A stretch of DNA of 38,964 bases from contig CAMAQU010000002.1 of assembly GCA_945860425.1 (NCBI GenBank), positions 1-38,964 of the forward strand, read 5' to 3'. This document shows positions 1 through 8,320 of this stretch, one piece after another. Source of the stretch: Sphingomonas paucimobilis (GTDB lineage: Bacteria > Pseudomonadota > Alphaproteobacteria > Sphingomonadales > Sphingomonadaceae). The notes below the pieces were generated by a model. The model was not told where the DNA came from. It saw only the letters and a program-made list of their open reading frames with translations, and made no database searches. The first letter of the stretch is position 1, and each line of letters begins with the position of its first letter. The translations under genes were made by a program, and so were the position numbers.

Positions 1-23
1 ATGTGGCAGCCGAACCAGCATGA
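1..23 (+). CDS. purE: probable last codons of purE (5-(carboxyamino)imidazole ribonucleotide mutase), partial
   Basis: In the third frame the first bases read V-A-A-E-P-A and then TGA at 21-23. This stop overlaps the purK start (ATG at 20-22) as ATGA. A purE gene directly upstream of purK with a short overlap is the usual arrangement in proteobacteria. Only about seven codons are visible, so identity rests on the neighbour and the overlap geometry, not on protein similarity. Confidence 0.35.
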
Positions 24-1096
24 CGACCCTGGCTCCCGGCGCAGTTATTGGCATTATCGGTGGCGGCCAGCTTGGCCGTATGTTGAGCATGGCGGCCGCA
101 CAGCTTGGCTATCGTTGCTTCATTTATGCCCCAGAGAAAACCGGCCCGGCCGCCGATGTGTGCGCCAAATGGGTACAGGGGGATTATGGCGATGCCGCCG
201 CCCTCGCCACCTTTGCCAAATCCGTCGATGTCGTCACATTTGAATTTGAAAATGTGGATACGGCCCCTCTTCGATCCATGTCAGACAATGCACCGCTTTA
301 TCCGCCGATCGACGCGCTCGAAATCGGGCAGGACAGAATTCGGGAAAAGCGATTTGCAGCAGACTGCGGCGGCCGCACCGCCGATTGGGCCGAAGTCGCC
401 AGCCGGGCTGATCTGGACGTTGCCATTGCCCGCATCGGGACGCCGGCAATCTTGAAGACAACCCGGTTCGGCTATGATGGCAAGGGGCAGGCCCGCATCC
501 TGAAGCCAACAGATGCCGATCCCGCTTGGGATGCCCTGTCAGGCGGCGCGCCACTTATCTTGGAAAAGATGATCCGTTTTGAGCATGAATTTTCCCTGAT
601 CTGCGCGCGCGATCAACAGGGCGGCATCGCCTTTTGGGATGCCCCGGAAAATGTCCATAAAGATGGCATTCTCGCGACATCAACCCTGCCCGCCCATGCC
701 AAGATTTTAGAACAAGTGCCTGCCGCCCGCGCCCTGTGCCGCCGCATTGCAGAACGGCTCGATTATGTCGGCGTCTTTGCGGTCGAGTTTTTTGCCAGCG
801 ATGAAGGACCCGTGTTCAACGAAATGGCCCCGCGCGTTCATAATTCGGGCCATTGGACGATTGAAGGGGCGCTCACCTCTCAATTTGAAAACCATATCCG
901 GGCCGTTGCTGGCCTGCCGCTCGCCTCAACCAAGCTTGCAGCCCCGCAAGTTGAAATGCGCAACATCATTGGCGCAGATGCCGATAAATGGCTGGAATGG
1001 GCATCTGACCCTCTTTCGCACCTACACCTTTATGGCAAGGGCGCCTCCAGCCCGGGCCGTAAAATGGGCCATATCACGCGATTGGGGGGCCTGTGA
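20..1096 (+). CDS. purK: N5-carboxyaminoimidazole ribonucleotide synthase (PurK)
   Basis: This cytoplasmic ATP-grasp enzyme makes N5-CAIR from AIR, bicarbonate and ATP in purine synthesis; PurE then isomerises the product. The 358-residue length is normal for PurK. The N-terminal dinucleotide-like loop GGGQLGRM is at residues 14-21. The ATP-grasp core follows, with KTTRFGYDGKGQ near 145 and EKMIRFEHEFS near 180. The C-terminal metal and substrate motif NEMAPRVHNSGHW lies near 265. The ATG at 20 overlaps the stop of the presumed purE, and its own TGA overlaps the GTG of the next small gene, so the three are probably co-translated. Confidence 0.96.
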   Translation: MTTLAPGAVIGIIGGGQLGRMLSMAAAQLGYRCFIYAPEKTGPAADVCAKWVQGDYGDAAALATFAKSVDVVTFEFENVDTAPLRSMSDNAPLYPPIDALEIGQDRIREKRFAADCGGRTADWAEVASRADLDVAIARIGTPAILKTTRFGYDGKGQARILKPTDADPAWDALSGGAPLILEKMIRFEHEFSLICARDQQGGIAFWDAPENVHKDGILATSTLPAHAKILEQVPAARALCRRIAERLDYVGVFAVEFFASDEGPVFNEMAPRVHNSGHWTIEGALTSQFENHIRAVAGLPLASTKLAAPQVEMRNIIGADADKWLEWASDPLSHLHLYGKGASSPGRKMGHITRLGGL

Positions 1097-1350
1097 AACA
1101 AAGAACCCCTTGGTTTGCGCCAAAACAATATGGTTATGGATCAGGCTTGCCGATCTCATGGCAGGGGTGGGTAGTTTGCGGCCTGATTGTGGCTGTGTGC
1201 GTGGCCATCGGATGGGGTTTTGGCTTCAACAGCCCTGAAGCAAATTTTGGGACTGCCGCCTTCTTGCTCATCTCTTTGCCGCTCATTGCCGCGCGCACCA
1301 AAGGCGGTTGGAAATGGCGTTGGGGCAGCACCGACGCGGACCGTCCCTAA
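1093..1350 (+). CDS. small two-helix membrane protein of unknown function
   Basis: An 85-residue protein starts at GTG 1093 and overlaps the purK stop by four bases (GTGA). It has a polar start and then two hydrophobic stretches, roughly residues 25-45 and 51-67. A basic, tryptophan-rich tail follows. The pattern fits a small inner-membrane hairpin protein. Coupling to purK suggests it is a real gene at the end of the pur operon, but I do not recognise a family and assign no function. Its stop overlaps by three bases the stop of the converging PAP2 gene. Confidence 0.65.
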   Translation: MKQRTPWFAPKQYGYGSGLPISWQGWVVCGLIVAVCVAIGWGFGFNSPEANFGTAAFLLISLPLIAARTKGGWKWRWGSTDADRP

Positions 1351-1889
1351 AAGCGCGACACCAGCGTAAAGCCGCCACCCTGCACATCTGCCCAAGGGAC
1401 GAAGGCAGTTTTTACCTCCTCGGGCCGGTCCTTCGTGATCAGCAGACCAATGGACGTGCCGATCGCAGCACCCGCCAAAACGTCGGTCCAATAATGCTTC
1501 TTACCCTCAACGCGGGCCAGCCCAACAAATCCCGCGACGAGAAAGGCCGGCACACCCACTTTCGCGCCCTGACGGTTCATCAGGCTGGCCGCCGCAGAAA
1601 AGGATCGCGAAGTATGCCCGGATGGAAAACTCTTCCGATCACTCAGGTCCGGACGGGTTTTAGGAAAGGTCTGTTTTAACCCTTCGGTCACCAGCGATGT
1701 TGCGCCAAAGCTTCCGGCGGCCTGAAAAGCGCCTGCCTTATCGCCTTGCAGAGCGGGCAGACCGACCGAGACAGCCATTAAGGAATAGGCGCCAATGTCG
1801 CTGGCCGTCTTCCAACCCTCAACACCGGCATGGGCCGGGACACTGGGGAGTGTCGCGAGGAACAAGGCCGCCACAAATTTATACCGCAT
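1347..1889 (-). CDS. secreted PAP2-family phosphatase
   Basis: The protein belongs to the PAP2/acid phosphatase family, which removes phosphate from lipids or small esters using a histidine nucleophile. The three family motifs are present in order: KQTFPKTRP (K-x6-RP), FPSGHTSRS (PSGH), and ARVEGKKHYWTDVLAG (R-x5-H-x3-D). An N-terminal hydrophobic signal peptide ends in PAHA, so the enzyme should face the periplasm or outer membrane. At about 180 residues it is a compact single-domain form. I chose the ATG at 1889 with AGAG upstream; in-frame GTG and TTG codons lie 3 and 9 bases earlier. It converges on the small membrane-protein gene. Confidence 0.88.
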   Translation of the reverse strand: MRYKFVAALFLATLPSVPAHAGVEGWKTASDIGAYSLMAVSVGLPALQGDKAGAFQAAGSFGATSLVTEGLKQTFPKTRPDLSDRKSFPSGHTSRSFSAAASLMNRQGAKVGVPAFLVAGFVGLARVEGKKHYWTDVLAGAAIGTSIGLLITKDRPEEVKTAFVPWADVQGGGFTLVSRF

Positions 1890-1938
1890 CACGTTCAACT
1901 CTTATTTGGCGCGAGGCGCTAAACTGCAGCCGCGTGCC

Positions 1939-2643
1939 TTACGACGCGGCGGGGACCAGAACGGGCATAGTGGCTTGTGCCGCCTTAAAGTCCGGCAGCG
2001 CTTCTCCAGCAGCAACCGCCCCCGGGGCCGGCCAAGATGTCGCAGCGACAAAGGCCAGCACCAGACTGGCGACCAACAGCGCAAAGCCGAACACAGAGAC
2101 GCGCTTCACCGGGACCATCCGTTCCATCAAGCCATCGCGCATGAAGAACTGGTGCCGCACCGCCCCAATCAAATGCAGTGCGAGCAGCGGGATCATCGAC
2201 TTTGCCAAAATCGCATGAACCTCTTCACCAATTTCATGAACCTCACGCCCAAAATTGGGCAAAAGCGGCCAAGGAACAAGATCAAAAACGAAGAGGGGCG
2301 TTGGTGTTTTTGACGTCGAGATCACCAGCCAGCCCGACAATGGGACGATCAGCATGATCGCATAAAAGCCCCAATGCACGGCCTTGGAGGCGAATTGCAA
2401 AAGCGGGCTGTCCGCCACCTTGGCCGGACGCGGCGTCACGAGGCGCAGACCAAGCCGCCAAAGCGTCAACACCAAGATCGTGATACCAATCGACTTGTGC
2501 AGCTGCATCACCCAGGCGAGTTCAGGCCCCTTGGCCAAATCCTCACTGCGTTCGCCGAGCGCGAAATTGGCGACAAGAAGCAGAGCAATGGCCCAGTGAA
2601 GCAGCATTGCGGTGGCGGAATATCGAGTCTCAGTCTTGGTCAT
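1939..2643 (-). CDS. cytochrome b561 family membrane protein
   Basis: This is a four-helix di-heme b membrane protein of the prokaryotic cytochrome b561 (CybB) type, which passes electrons between quinol and periplasmic or membrane acceptors. Candidate heme ligands are visible in LLHWAIALL (His16), QLHKSIGIT, AVHWGFYAI and LLALHLIGAVRH. The four hydrophobic segments are regularly spaced. A hydrophobic C-terminal anchor continues into an Ala/Pro tail. I start at ATG 2643 (MTKTETRYS), which places the first helix where the family has it; a 14-residue upstream extension is possible. It is transcribed away from the polyamine ABC operon. Confidence 0.9.
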   Translation of the reverse strand: MTKTETRYSATAMLLHWAIALLLVANFALGERSEDLAKGPELAWVMQLHKSIGITILVLTLWRLGLRLVTPRPAKVADSPLLQFASKAVHWGFYAIMLIVPLSGWLVISTSKTPTPLFVFDLVPWPLLPNFGREVHEIGEEVHAILAKSMIPLLALHLIGAVRHQFFMRDGLMERMVPVKRVSVFGFALLVASLVLAFVAATSWPAPGAVAAGEALPDFKAAQATMPVLVPAAS

Positions 2644-2791
2644 AAGTGCATCATGAGAGAAGTTTGCCCTGCAGGAAAGCACCATTTTCAGACTGGTTTC
2701 CTATCGCAGCACAAAGTTTTCCCTTTGCGGCAGGAAATTTTGACGGCAGCATAGCGGAATCAGCCTCATCCAACCAACAGGGAGTCGTTTT

Positions 2792-3907
2792 ATGGATCGC
2801 CGCATCTCGCTTCAGGAATTCCGCGCCAATCGGCGTTCAATTTTGAAAACAATGGGTGCGGCCGCCATAGGCATCAGCTTTGCCGGGGCCTTGGCCGGCT
2901 GTGGCGAGAAAGAGGGCGCATCCGGGTCTGGCACGGGTGAAGAACCCAAACTCAATTTCTACAATTGGGACACCTATATCGGCGAAACCACGCTTGGGGA
3001 TTTTAAGGACACCAGCGGCATTGACGTCAACATGTCGCTCTTTGCCACCAATGATGAGCTGTTCGCAAAGCTGCGGGCCGGCAATCAGGGCTATGACGTC
3101 ATCGTCCCGTCCAATGACTTTGTGGAGCGGATGGTGAAGGCAGATATGCTCATGCCGCTCGACCAAGCTCAAATTCCCAATATGAAGAATGTGGACCCCA
3201 GCTTTATCGATGTCGCTTATGATCCGGGCCGCAAATATTCGATGCCCTATACTTGGCTGGTGCTGGGCATTGGGTATCGCAAATCGAAGGTGAAGGCGAA
3301 GCCAGACAGCTGGAAAGCCATTTTTGATTCACCCGAGTATAAGGGGCGGATCGCCCTTTTGTCGGAAGCAGGCGACATGTTCCGCCTCTATGGCAAATAT
3401 CTGGGCAAGTCGGTCAACAGCCTGACAGCAGACGATATTAAGAAAATCGAAGCCATGATGATCCGCCAAAAGCCAAATGTGAAAGCCTTTCACGAAGATA
3501 ATGGGCAGGATCTGCTGATGTCGGGCGAAGTGGATCTGGTGCTCGAATATAATGGCGATATTGCGCAAGCCATGTCGGAAGATGATGATCTCGACTTTGT
3601 TGTGCCCAAAGAAGGCAGCCAGCTGAATTCCGATAATCTGTGCATCCCGAAGGGCGCAAAGCATCCGAAGAATGCGCATGCCTTCATCAACTATTTGTTG
3701 GATGCCGACGTGGGCAAGAAGATTACCGAAACGATCCTCTATCCAACGCCCAATGCGGCCGCCAAGGCACTGATGCCCGACAGCTATAAGAATAACCCGG
3801 TCATCTTCCCGCCGGCGGACCGCCTCTCCAAATGCGAATATGCGGCCTATAATGAAACGCTTCAGCCGCTCTATGAAGAGGCCTTTACCCGCGTGCGCGC
3901 GGCCTGA
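2792..3907 (+). CDS. polyamine-type ABC transporter substrate-binding lipoprotein (PotD/PotF family)
   Basis: This periplasmic binding protein of the spermidine/putrescine family delivers its ligand to the permeases encoded just downstream. Motifs typical of the family are FYNWDTYIGE near residue 50, YDVIVPSNDF near 105, and YNGDIAQAM near 250. The N-terminus carries a twin-arginine-like stretch (NRRSILK, residues 13-19). A hydrophobic segment and the lipobox LAGC follow, so the protein looks like a Tat-exported lipoprotein. GGAG lies about seven bases before the ATG. At 371 residues it is full length. Exact ligand (putrescine, spermidine or another amine) cannot be read from the sequence. 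Confidence 0.93.
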   Translation: MDRRISLQEFRANRRSILKTMGAAAIGISFAGALAGCGEKEGASGSGTGEEPKLNFYNWDTYIGETTLGDFKDTSGIDVNMSLFATNDELFAKLRAGNQGYDVIVPSNDFVERMVKADMLMPLDQAQIPNMKNVDPSFIDVAYDPGRKYSMPYTWLVLGIGYRKSKVKAKPDSWKAIFDSPEYKGRIALLSEAGDMFRLYGKYLGKSVNSLTADDIKKIEAMMIRQKPNVKAFHEDNGQDLLMSGEVDLVLEYNGDIAQAMSEDDDLDFVVPKEGSQLNSDNLCIPKGAKHPKNAHAFINYLLDADVGKKITETILYPTPNAAAKALMPDSYKNNPVIFPPADRLSKCEYAAYNETLQPLYEEAFTRVRAA

Positions 3908-3930
3908 TCGCTTTAGCGGGGCACGGGGGG

Positions 3931-4833
3931 ATGCAGGATTGGAAAGGCCATAAGACGGCGTTCGCGGCGATTGCCGCGGCGCCCTTGGCTTGGCTGATCG
4001 GCTTTTTTATCATCCCTTTGGGCGTGGTCTGGCTGTACAGTTTCGGGCGCAATGTTGGCCTGACCGAAATTGATATTTCGGGCACCTTCGCCAACTACGC
4101 CCGCGCGCTGGAGCCGCTTTATCTTGAGATTTTTGGCAAGTCGGTTGCGGTTGCCGCGCTGACCACATTGATCTGCCTCATCGTCGGATTTCCAATTGCG
4201 CTCGCCATCACCTTTGCGCCGGAAAAATGGCGGCCCTGGATGTTGCTGGCGATCATGCTGCCCTTTTGGACAAATCTTTTAATCCGCACATACGCACTGA
4301 TCACCGTGTTGCGCACCAATGGCTATGTGAACATGTCCTTGGGCTGGTTTTGGGAACAGGCCAGCGGCTTGAAAGTCCTTGTCGGCCTTGCACCACTCCC
4401 AACTTGGGAGCCGCTTCCTCTCCTCTATAATAATTTCGCGGTCGTCCTTGGGCTGGTTTACGTCCATCTGCCCTTCATGGTCTTGCCGCTTTATGCAGCG
4501 CTTGACCGGCTTGATAAATCACTGATCGAGGCAAGCCTTGATCTGGGGGCGGGCCATTTCCGGACGATCACTCAGATCGTTACCCCGCTGGCTGGGGCCG
4601 GGATTATTTCAGGTGTGATCATCACCTTTGTTCCGGCGCTCGGCGCCTATCTGACGCCGGATCTCATGGGCGGGCCGGATAGCCAGATGATCGCCAATGT
4701 GATCGAACGTCAGTTTAAGCGTGCCAATGATTGGCCCTTTGGCGCGGCGCTGTCCTTCCTGCTGATGTACGCCACCTTCATGCTGATCGCGCTTCAGGCC
4801 CTGCGCACCCGCAAGGCGGAGGCGCGCCGATGA
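3931..4833 (+). CDS. polyamine-type ABC transporter permease 1 (PotB/PotH family)
   Basis: This inner-membrane permease has about six hydrophobic helices and the cytoplasmic EAA loop that contacts the ATPase (LIEASLDLGAGHFRTITQI, near residue 195). It is 300 residues, standard for PotB/PotH. A GGGG ribosome site precedes the ATG by a few bases, and the gene lies 23 bp after the binding-protein gene. Its TGA overlaps the ATG of the second permease (ATGA at 4830). Together with the next two genes it forms a complete importer. Confidence 0.93.
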   Translation: MQDWKGHKTAFAAIAAAPLAWLIGFFIIPLGVVWLYSFGRNVGLTEIDISGTFANYARALEPLYLEIFGKSVAVAALTTLICLIVGFPIALAITFAPEKWRPWMLLAIMLPFWTNLLIRTYALITVLRTNGYVNMSLGWFWEQASGLKVLVGLAPLPTWEPLPLLYNNFAVVLGLVYVHLPFMVLPLYAALDRLDKSLIEASLDLGAGHFRTITQIVTPLAGAGIISGVIITFVPALGAYLTPDLMGGPDSQMIANVIERQFKRANDWPFGAALSFLLMYATFMLIALQALRTRKAEARR

Positions 4834-5666
4834 GCCTTTTGAACCGAAGCCCTATTGCCCCGCTGGAATATACGCGGCGGCTCTGGATGCGCGCTTGGAT
4901 TGGAGCGACGCTCTTCTTCCTTTACGCGCCGCTGCTCGTCCTCATTGTCTTCAGCTTCAACGATTCCAAACGGAATATTGTCTGGCGCGGCTTCACATTC
5001 AAATATTATGGCAAGGTGTTTGAAAATGACACGCTGGTCACAGCCCTTGGCAATTCGCTGACCATCGCCTTTCTCGCGACTCTGGTCAGCATTATTCTCG
5101 GCACGCTGGCCGCCGTCATGTTGTGGCGGTTCCGCTTCCCGGCCAAGGCAGGGATAGAAGGGGCCTTGTCCCTGCCCATTGTTGTGCCGGAAATCTGCAT
5201 GGGCGTCGCGATGCTGGTGTTTTTCGCGCGACTTGATTGGCCGACCGATTTGGTCTGGCCGCTCAATCTGTCGGCCATCACCATTGCCCACATCACCTTT
5301 TGCTTCCCCTTTGTCACCATGGTGGTGCGCGCGCGCCTCGCCAGTTTTAACAAGGAACAGGAAGAAGCCGCGCGCGATTTGGGCGCCAGTGAATGGCAGA
5401 CCTTCCGCGATGTCCTCTTGCCCCATATGAAGCCGGGGATCATTGCGGGCGCGCTGCTGGCCTTCACGCTCAGCCTCGATGATTTTGTCATCACCTTTTT
5501 CACCAGCGGGCCGAACACCATCACCTTCCCGGTGAAGGTGTATTCCATGGTGCGCTTCTCCGTAACGCCAGAGGTAAATGCAGCCTCCGCACTCCTTATT
5601 CTCCTCACCATCATCCTCACCACTGTGGCCCTGAAGCTGCAGGACTTCACCAAGGCCACGGCATGA
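4830..5666 (+). CDS. polyamine-type ABC transporter permease 2 (PotC/PotI family)
   Basis: The second inner-membrane permease of the importer is 278 residues when started at ATG 4830. That start overlaps the upstream stop as ATGA and was preferred over an in-frame start 99 bases earlier inside the first permease gene. The N-terminal helix contains the family pattern FLYAPLLVLIVFSFNDS. The EAA loop reads EEAARDLGASEWQTFRDVLLP. The stretch LDDFVITFFTSGP, typical of PotC/PotI, follows. The gene ends in a further ATGA overlap with the ATPase gene. Confidence 0.94.
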   Translation: MSLLNRSPIAPLEYTRRLWMRAWIGATLFFLYAPLLVLIVFSFNDSKRNIVWRGFTFKYYGKVFENDTLVTALGNSLTIAFLATLVSIILGTLAAVMLWRFRFPAKAGIEGALSLPIVVPEICMGVAMLVFFARLDWPTDLVWPLNLSAITIAHITFCFPFVTMVVRARLASFNKEQEEAARDLGASEWQTFRDVLLPHMKPGIIAGALLAFTLSLDDFVITFFTSGPNTITFPVKVYSMVRFSVTPEVNAASALLILLTIILTTVALKLQDFTKATA

Positions 5667-6775
5667 CCGAAAAACAGCCCGTCATCTCCATCCGCAATAT
5701 CACCAAACGCTTTGGCAATATGGTCGCCGTAGACGATGTGTCGCTCGACATTTTGGAAGGGGAATTTTTTGTCCTGCTCGGGCCATCGGGCTGCGGCAAA
5801 ACGACTCTGCTGCGGATGCTGGCCGGGTTTGAAATGCCTAGCGAAGGCCAGATTCTAATCGGCGGACAAGATATGGCGGGCGTCGCCCCCAATCGCCGCC
5901 CGGTGAATATGGTGTTTCAAAGCTATGCCGTCTTCCCGCACATGTCGGTGACAGACAATGTGGCTTATGGCCTGAAAATCGCCGGACTGGAAAAATCCGA
6001 AATCCGCCATCGGGTGGATGAAGCGCTCGAATTGGTCAGCCTTGGCGGCCTTGGCACACGCATGCCCGACCAACTGTCCGGCGGCCAACGGCAGCGCGTG
6101 GCGCTGGCCCGCGGGCTTGTGATGCGCCCCAAAGTGCTCTTGCTGGATGAGCCTTTGTCCGCACTGGATGCCAAGTTGCGCGCACAAATGCAGTTTGAAC
6201 TGGCCGAGCTTCAGGACAATGTCGGCATCACTTTCGTCACCGTTACGCATGATCAGGATGAAGCCTTATCCATGGCCTCGCGGATTGCGGTGATGAATAA
6301 GGGCGATATTGCCCAATTGGCCGAACCCTCTGACCTTTATGAACACCCCGCCAATCGCTTTGTTGCGGATTTTATTGGCTCGGTGAATATCTTTGAAGGC
6401 AAGCTGACCGTTGATGAGCCGGAACAGGCGATGGTCGATTGCCCAGAATTGGGCCGTGTCTTTCTCAACCACGGCGTCACGGGCGCGCATGAAACCACCG
6501 TCTGGGTTGCCATTCGCCCAGAAAAAATCACGATGCTCCCGGCTGGCCGTGCCAAGGCGAAGGACAGCCCATCGGGCACCAATATCGCGCAGGGGCAAAT
6601 TAAGGGCATGTCCTATCTGGGCGATGTCACCATTTACGATATCCGTCTCGACAGCGGCCGCAGCATCCGCGTCTCGCGCCCCAATTTATCGCGTTGGGAT
6701 CAAGAAGAATTTAGCTGGGATGATAAGGTGTCACTCCACTGGCACCCGTCCAGCCCGGTTGTCCTGCTGAGTTAG
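5663..6775 (+). CDS. polyamine-type ABC transporter ATP-binding protein (PotA/PotG family)
   Basis: This is the cytoplasmic ATPase of the importer. Walker A is GPSGCGKTT (residues 40-48), and the Q-loop region reads VFQSYAVFPHM. The signature LSGGQRQRVALARG, Walker B VLLLDEPLSALD and the H-loop VTHDQDEAL follow in order. The C-terminal third is a TOBE-type regulatory domain ending near residue 365, as in PotA/PotG. The 370-residue length is normal. The ATG overlaps the upstream permease stop. The gene order binding protein, permease, permease, ATPase is complete, so the operon should work without outside parts. The IS remnant begins right after its stop. Confidence 0.95.
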   Translation: MTEKQPVISIRNITKRFGNMVAVDDVSLDILEGEFFVLLGPSGCGKTTLLRMLAGFEMPSEGQILIGGQDMAGVAPNRRPVNMVFQSYAVFPHMSVTDNVAYGLKIAGLEKSEIRHRVDEALELVSLGGLGTRMPDQLSGGQRQRVALARGLVMRPKVLLLDEPLSALDAKLRAQMQFELAELQDNVGITFVTVTHDQDEALSMASRIAVMNKGDIAQLAEPSDLYEHPANRFVADFIGSVNIFEGKLTVDEPEQAMVDCPELGRVFLNHGVTGAHETTVWVAIRPEKITMLPAGRAKAKDSPSGTNIAQGQIKGMSYLGDVTIYDIRLDSGRSIRVSRPNLSRWDQEEFSWDDKVSLHWHPSSPVVLLS

Positions 6776-6778
6776 GCC

Positions 6779-6955
6779 TTATCGCTGTCCGACCAAATGG
6801 GTCTTGCGCGGGGGGCGGATTTGCGACCCGCGCGCCCGATAGGCCAGCACGATGTCCGCTTCACGCAGCTTGCCGATGATGTCTTCCGGCTTGTGCTTCC
6901 TTGCCATTCCATTCCTCCTTCGTGGCCATTCCTAAAATAGAAATTGGGCCACTCA
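6779..6955 (-). mobile_element. left-end remnant of an IS3-family insertion sequence with a truncated orfA
   Basis: On the minus strand a ribosome site (AAGGAGGA) precedes ATG 6907. The reading frame begins MARKHKPEDIIGKLREADIVLA, the standard N-terminus of IS3-family OrfA transposase. After about 22 codons it diverges, and it stops at 6779 after 42 residues. The helix-turn-helix, OrfB and the right end are absent. Upstream of orfA the sequence starting TGAGTGGCCC at 6955 begins exactly where the beta-helix reading frame breaks, so I take it as the element's terminus. The remnant cannot transpose. The family call comes from recognising the OrfA start; the end position is inferred. Confidence 0.65.
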
Positions 6956-7204
6956 GTGGGGGCCGGTCAGCCCGATCGATAGGTTTTTAAAGACGACATT
7001 GCTGCTGTTATACGCCTTAGCAAAGGCGATTTTTGCAGGATCTGCCGCGCTTTCTGAAACAAAGGTCACCGCTGAAGTGAAGGCTTTATTCACAAGGGAT
7101 AGAGAGGTGTAGTTACCAGAAAGCAGGAGAACGCTGTCTCCGCCCTTAACCTTACTAATCGCTGCATCAAGCTGCGTTTGATTGCTGACCCGGTATGTCG
7201 TCAT
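6953..7204 (-). pseudogene. N-terminal fragment of a right-handed beta-helix (pectate-lyase-like) protein, cut by the IS remnant
   Basis: From ATG 7204 the frame encodes 83 residues, starting MTTYRVSNQTQLDAAISKVK and continuing with GGDSVLLLSGNYTSL and SSNVVFKNLSIGLTGP. This is how secreted right-handed parallel beta-helix proteins begin: a strand, 'LDAAI..AKGGDxIxL..G.Y', then short strand repeats. Family members run to several hundred residues, so most of the gene is missing. The stop codon is made by the TGA that opens the presumed IS terminus. There is no classical signal peptide at this start. It is very unlikely to fold. Confidence 0.6.
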
Positions 7205-7511
7205 TTCAGAATTCCTAATCGCTTGGCCCGGGCAATGCCTTGAAACTGCTCCAAAACATCCGCCGGTTATGAGGCCCATTATTGCGATCAGGTGTGAAGT
7301 CGTGGTCACTCAATATGGTTAACGGATGCATTATGGAGATAAAAGTTAACTCGCTTTTTGTTAACCATATATAGATCAACCTTGATCACGGCCGGGGCCT
7401 GGCTCCGTGGCTTAGCCGGACTAGGCCCGCCAATCGGAAATCTACATTGACAGGACGCGCCCCGCGCTGGATCAGGCAAGACCCGCGACGACGAAAGGCT
7501 ATGGGCTGATT
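7205..7511. other. intergenic stretch between the beta-helix fragment and cysQ
   Basis: I see no convincing gene here. It is AT-richer than its surroundings and contains the ATATGGTTAAC inverted repeat listed separately and a GATCAA-CC-TTGATC palindrome at 7374-7387. It probably holds the old promoter of the beta-helix gene and the promoter of cysQ, but no clear -35/-10 pair could be assigned. Confidence 0.4.
7313..7370. repeat. 11-bp perfect inverted repeat upstream of the beta-helix fragment
   Basis: ATATGGTTAAC (7313-7323) is matched by its exact reverse complement GTTAACCATAT (7360-7370). A further GTTAAC lies between the arms at 7345-7350. The arms are 36 bp apart, too far for a normal single operator. 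They could be paired binding sites or remains of an insertion end. Confidence 0.4.
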
Positions 7512-8252
7512 ATGGAGCCATCCGACATTCTCTTGGCCGAACGCCTGGCAACTGAGGCGGGGCAGATCCTTCTCTCCCTGCAACAATCGGGCACGCAGGA
7601 AGGCAAAGCGCTTGGCGCCGCGGGTGATGCCGCTGCCAATAACCACCTGATGGCACAACTGCGCGCGATGCGGCCGCATGACGCCATTTTATGCGAAGAG
7701 GAAAAGGACAATCTCGACCGCCTGTCGGCCGAGCGCGTCTGGATTGTCGATCCGCTGGATGGCACGCGCGAATATGGCGAAGGGCGAAGCGATTGGGCCG
7801 TCCATGTCGCATTGGCAATTGAGGGCGCGCCTGTTGTCGGTGCAGTGGCCCTGCCCGCTCTCAACTTAACGCTCTCCTCTGGCACACCTCTGCCCCTCGG
7901 CCCTGCCAATACCCCGCCGCGCATGCTGGTTAGCCGCACACGCCCCGCCGCCGAGGCCGTTTATGTGGCGGAAGCCCTGGGTGCTGTGCTGCACCCTATG
8001 GGGTCAGCAGGCGCAAAGGCGATGGCCGTCGTTCGGGGAGAGGCGGATATTTATCTGCACACGGGCGGCCAATATGAATGGGATAATTGTGCGCCAGCCG
8101 CAGTCGCCAAAGCCGCCGGCCTGCATGTGAGCCGGGCCGATGGCCGCCCATTGGTCTATAACAACCCTGATACCTATTTGGCCGATCTGCTCATTTGTCG
8201 CCCAGAATGGGCAGAGCAGGTTCTGGCTCTGGTCGCAGAACAAGCAAGATAA
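7512..8252 (+). CDS. cysQ: 3'(2'),5'-bisphosphate nucleotidase (CysQ), inositol-monophosphatase fold
   Basis: This cytoplasmic metal-dependent phosphatase removes the 3'-phosphate from PAP, the by-product of sulfate assimilation and sulfotransfer. The metal-binding residues are visible: CEEEKDN (Glu62-64), WIVDPLDGTREY (Asp80 and Asp83) and YEWDNCAPAAV near residue 185. The form DGTREY.EG.SDWAVHVAL and the 246-residue length fit CysQ better than SuhB. The ATG at 7512 gives a normal N-terminus, though no strong ribosome site is visible before it. The gene stands alone, with the crotonase gene 68 bp downstream on the same strand. Confidence 0.9.
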   Translation: MEPSDILLAERLATEAGQILLSLQQSGTQEGKALGAAGDAAANNHLMAQLRAMRPHDAILCEEEKDNLDRLSAERVWIVDPLDGTREYGEGRSDWAVHVALAIEGAPVVGAVALPALNLTLSSGTPLPLGPANTPPRMLVSRTRPAAEAVYVAEALGAVLHPMGSAGAKAMAVVRGEADIYLHTGGQYEWDNCAPAAVAKAAGLHVSRADGRPLVYNNPDTYLADLLICRPEWAEQVLALVAEQAR

Positions 8253-8320
8253 TGGCCCTGCTTTGCAGCGGGCAATGGCCGTGCAATAGCTGGTCTAGAA
8301 CCAAGAAGAGGACTTAGATC

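Noticed and set aside
5006-5659. 217-residue minus-strand frame opposite the second ABC permease
   Set aside because: Composition is Ser/Arg/Met-rich and typical of a shadow frame; the permease is complete.
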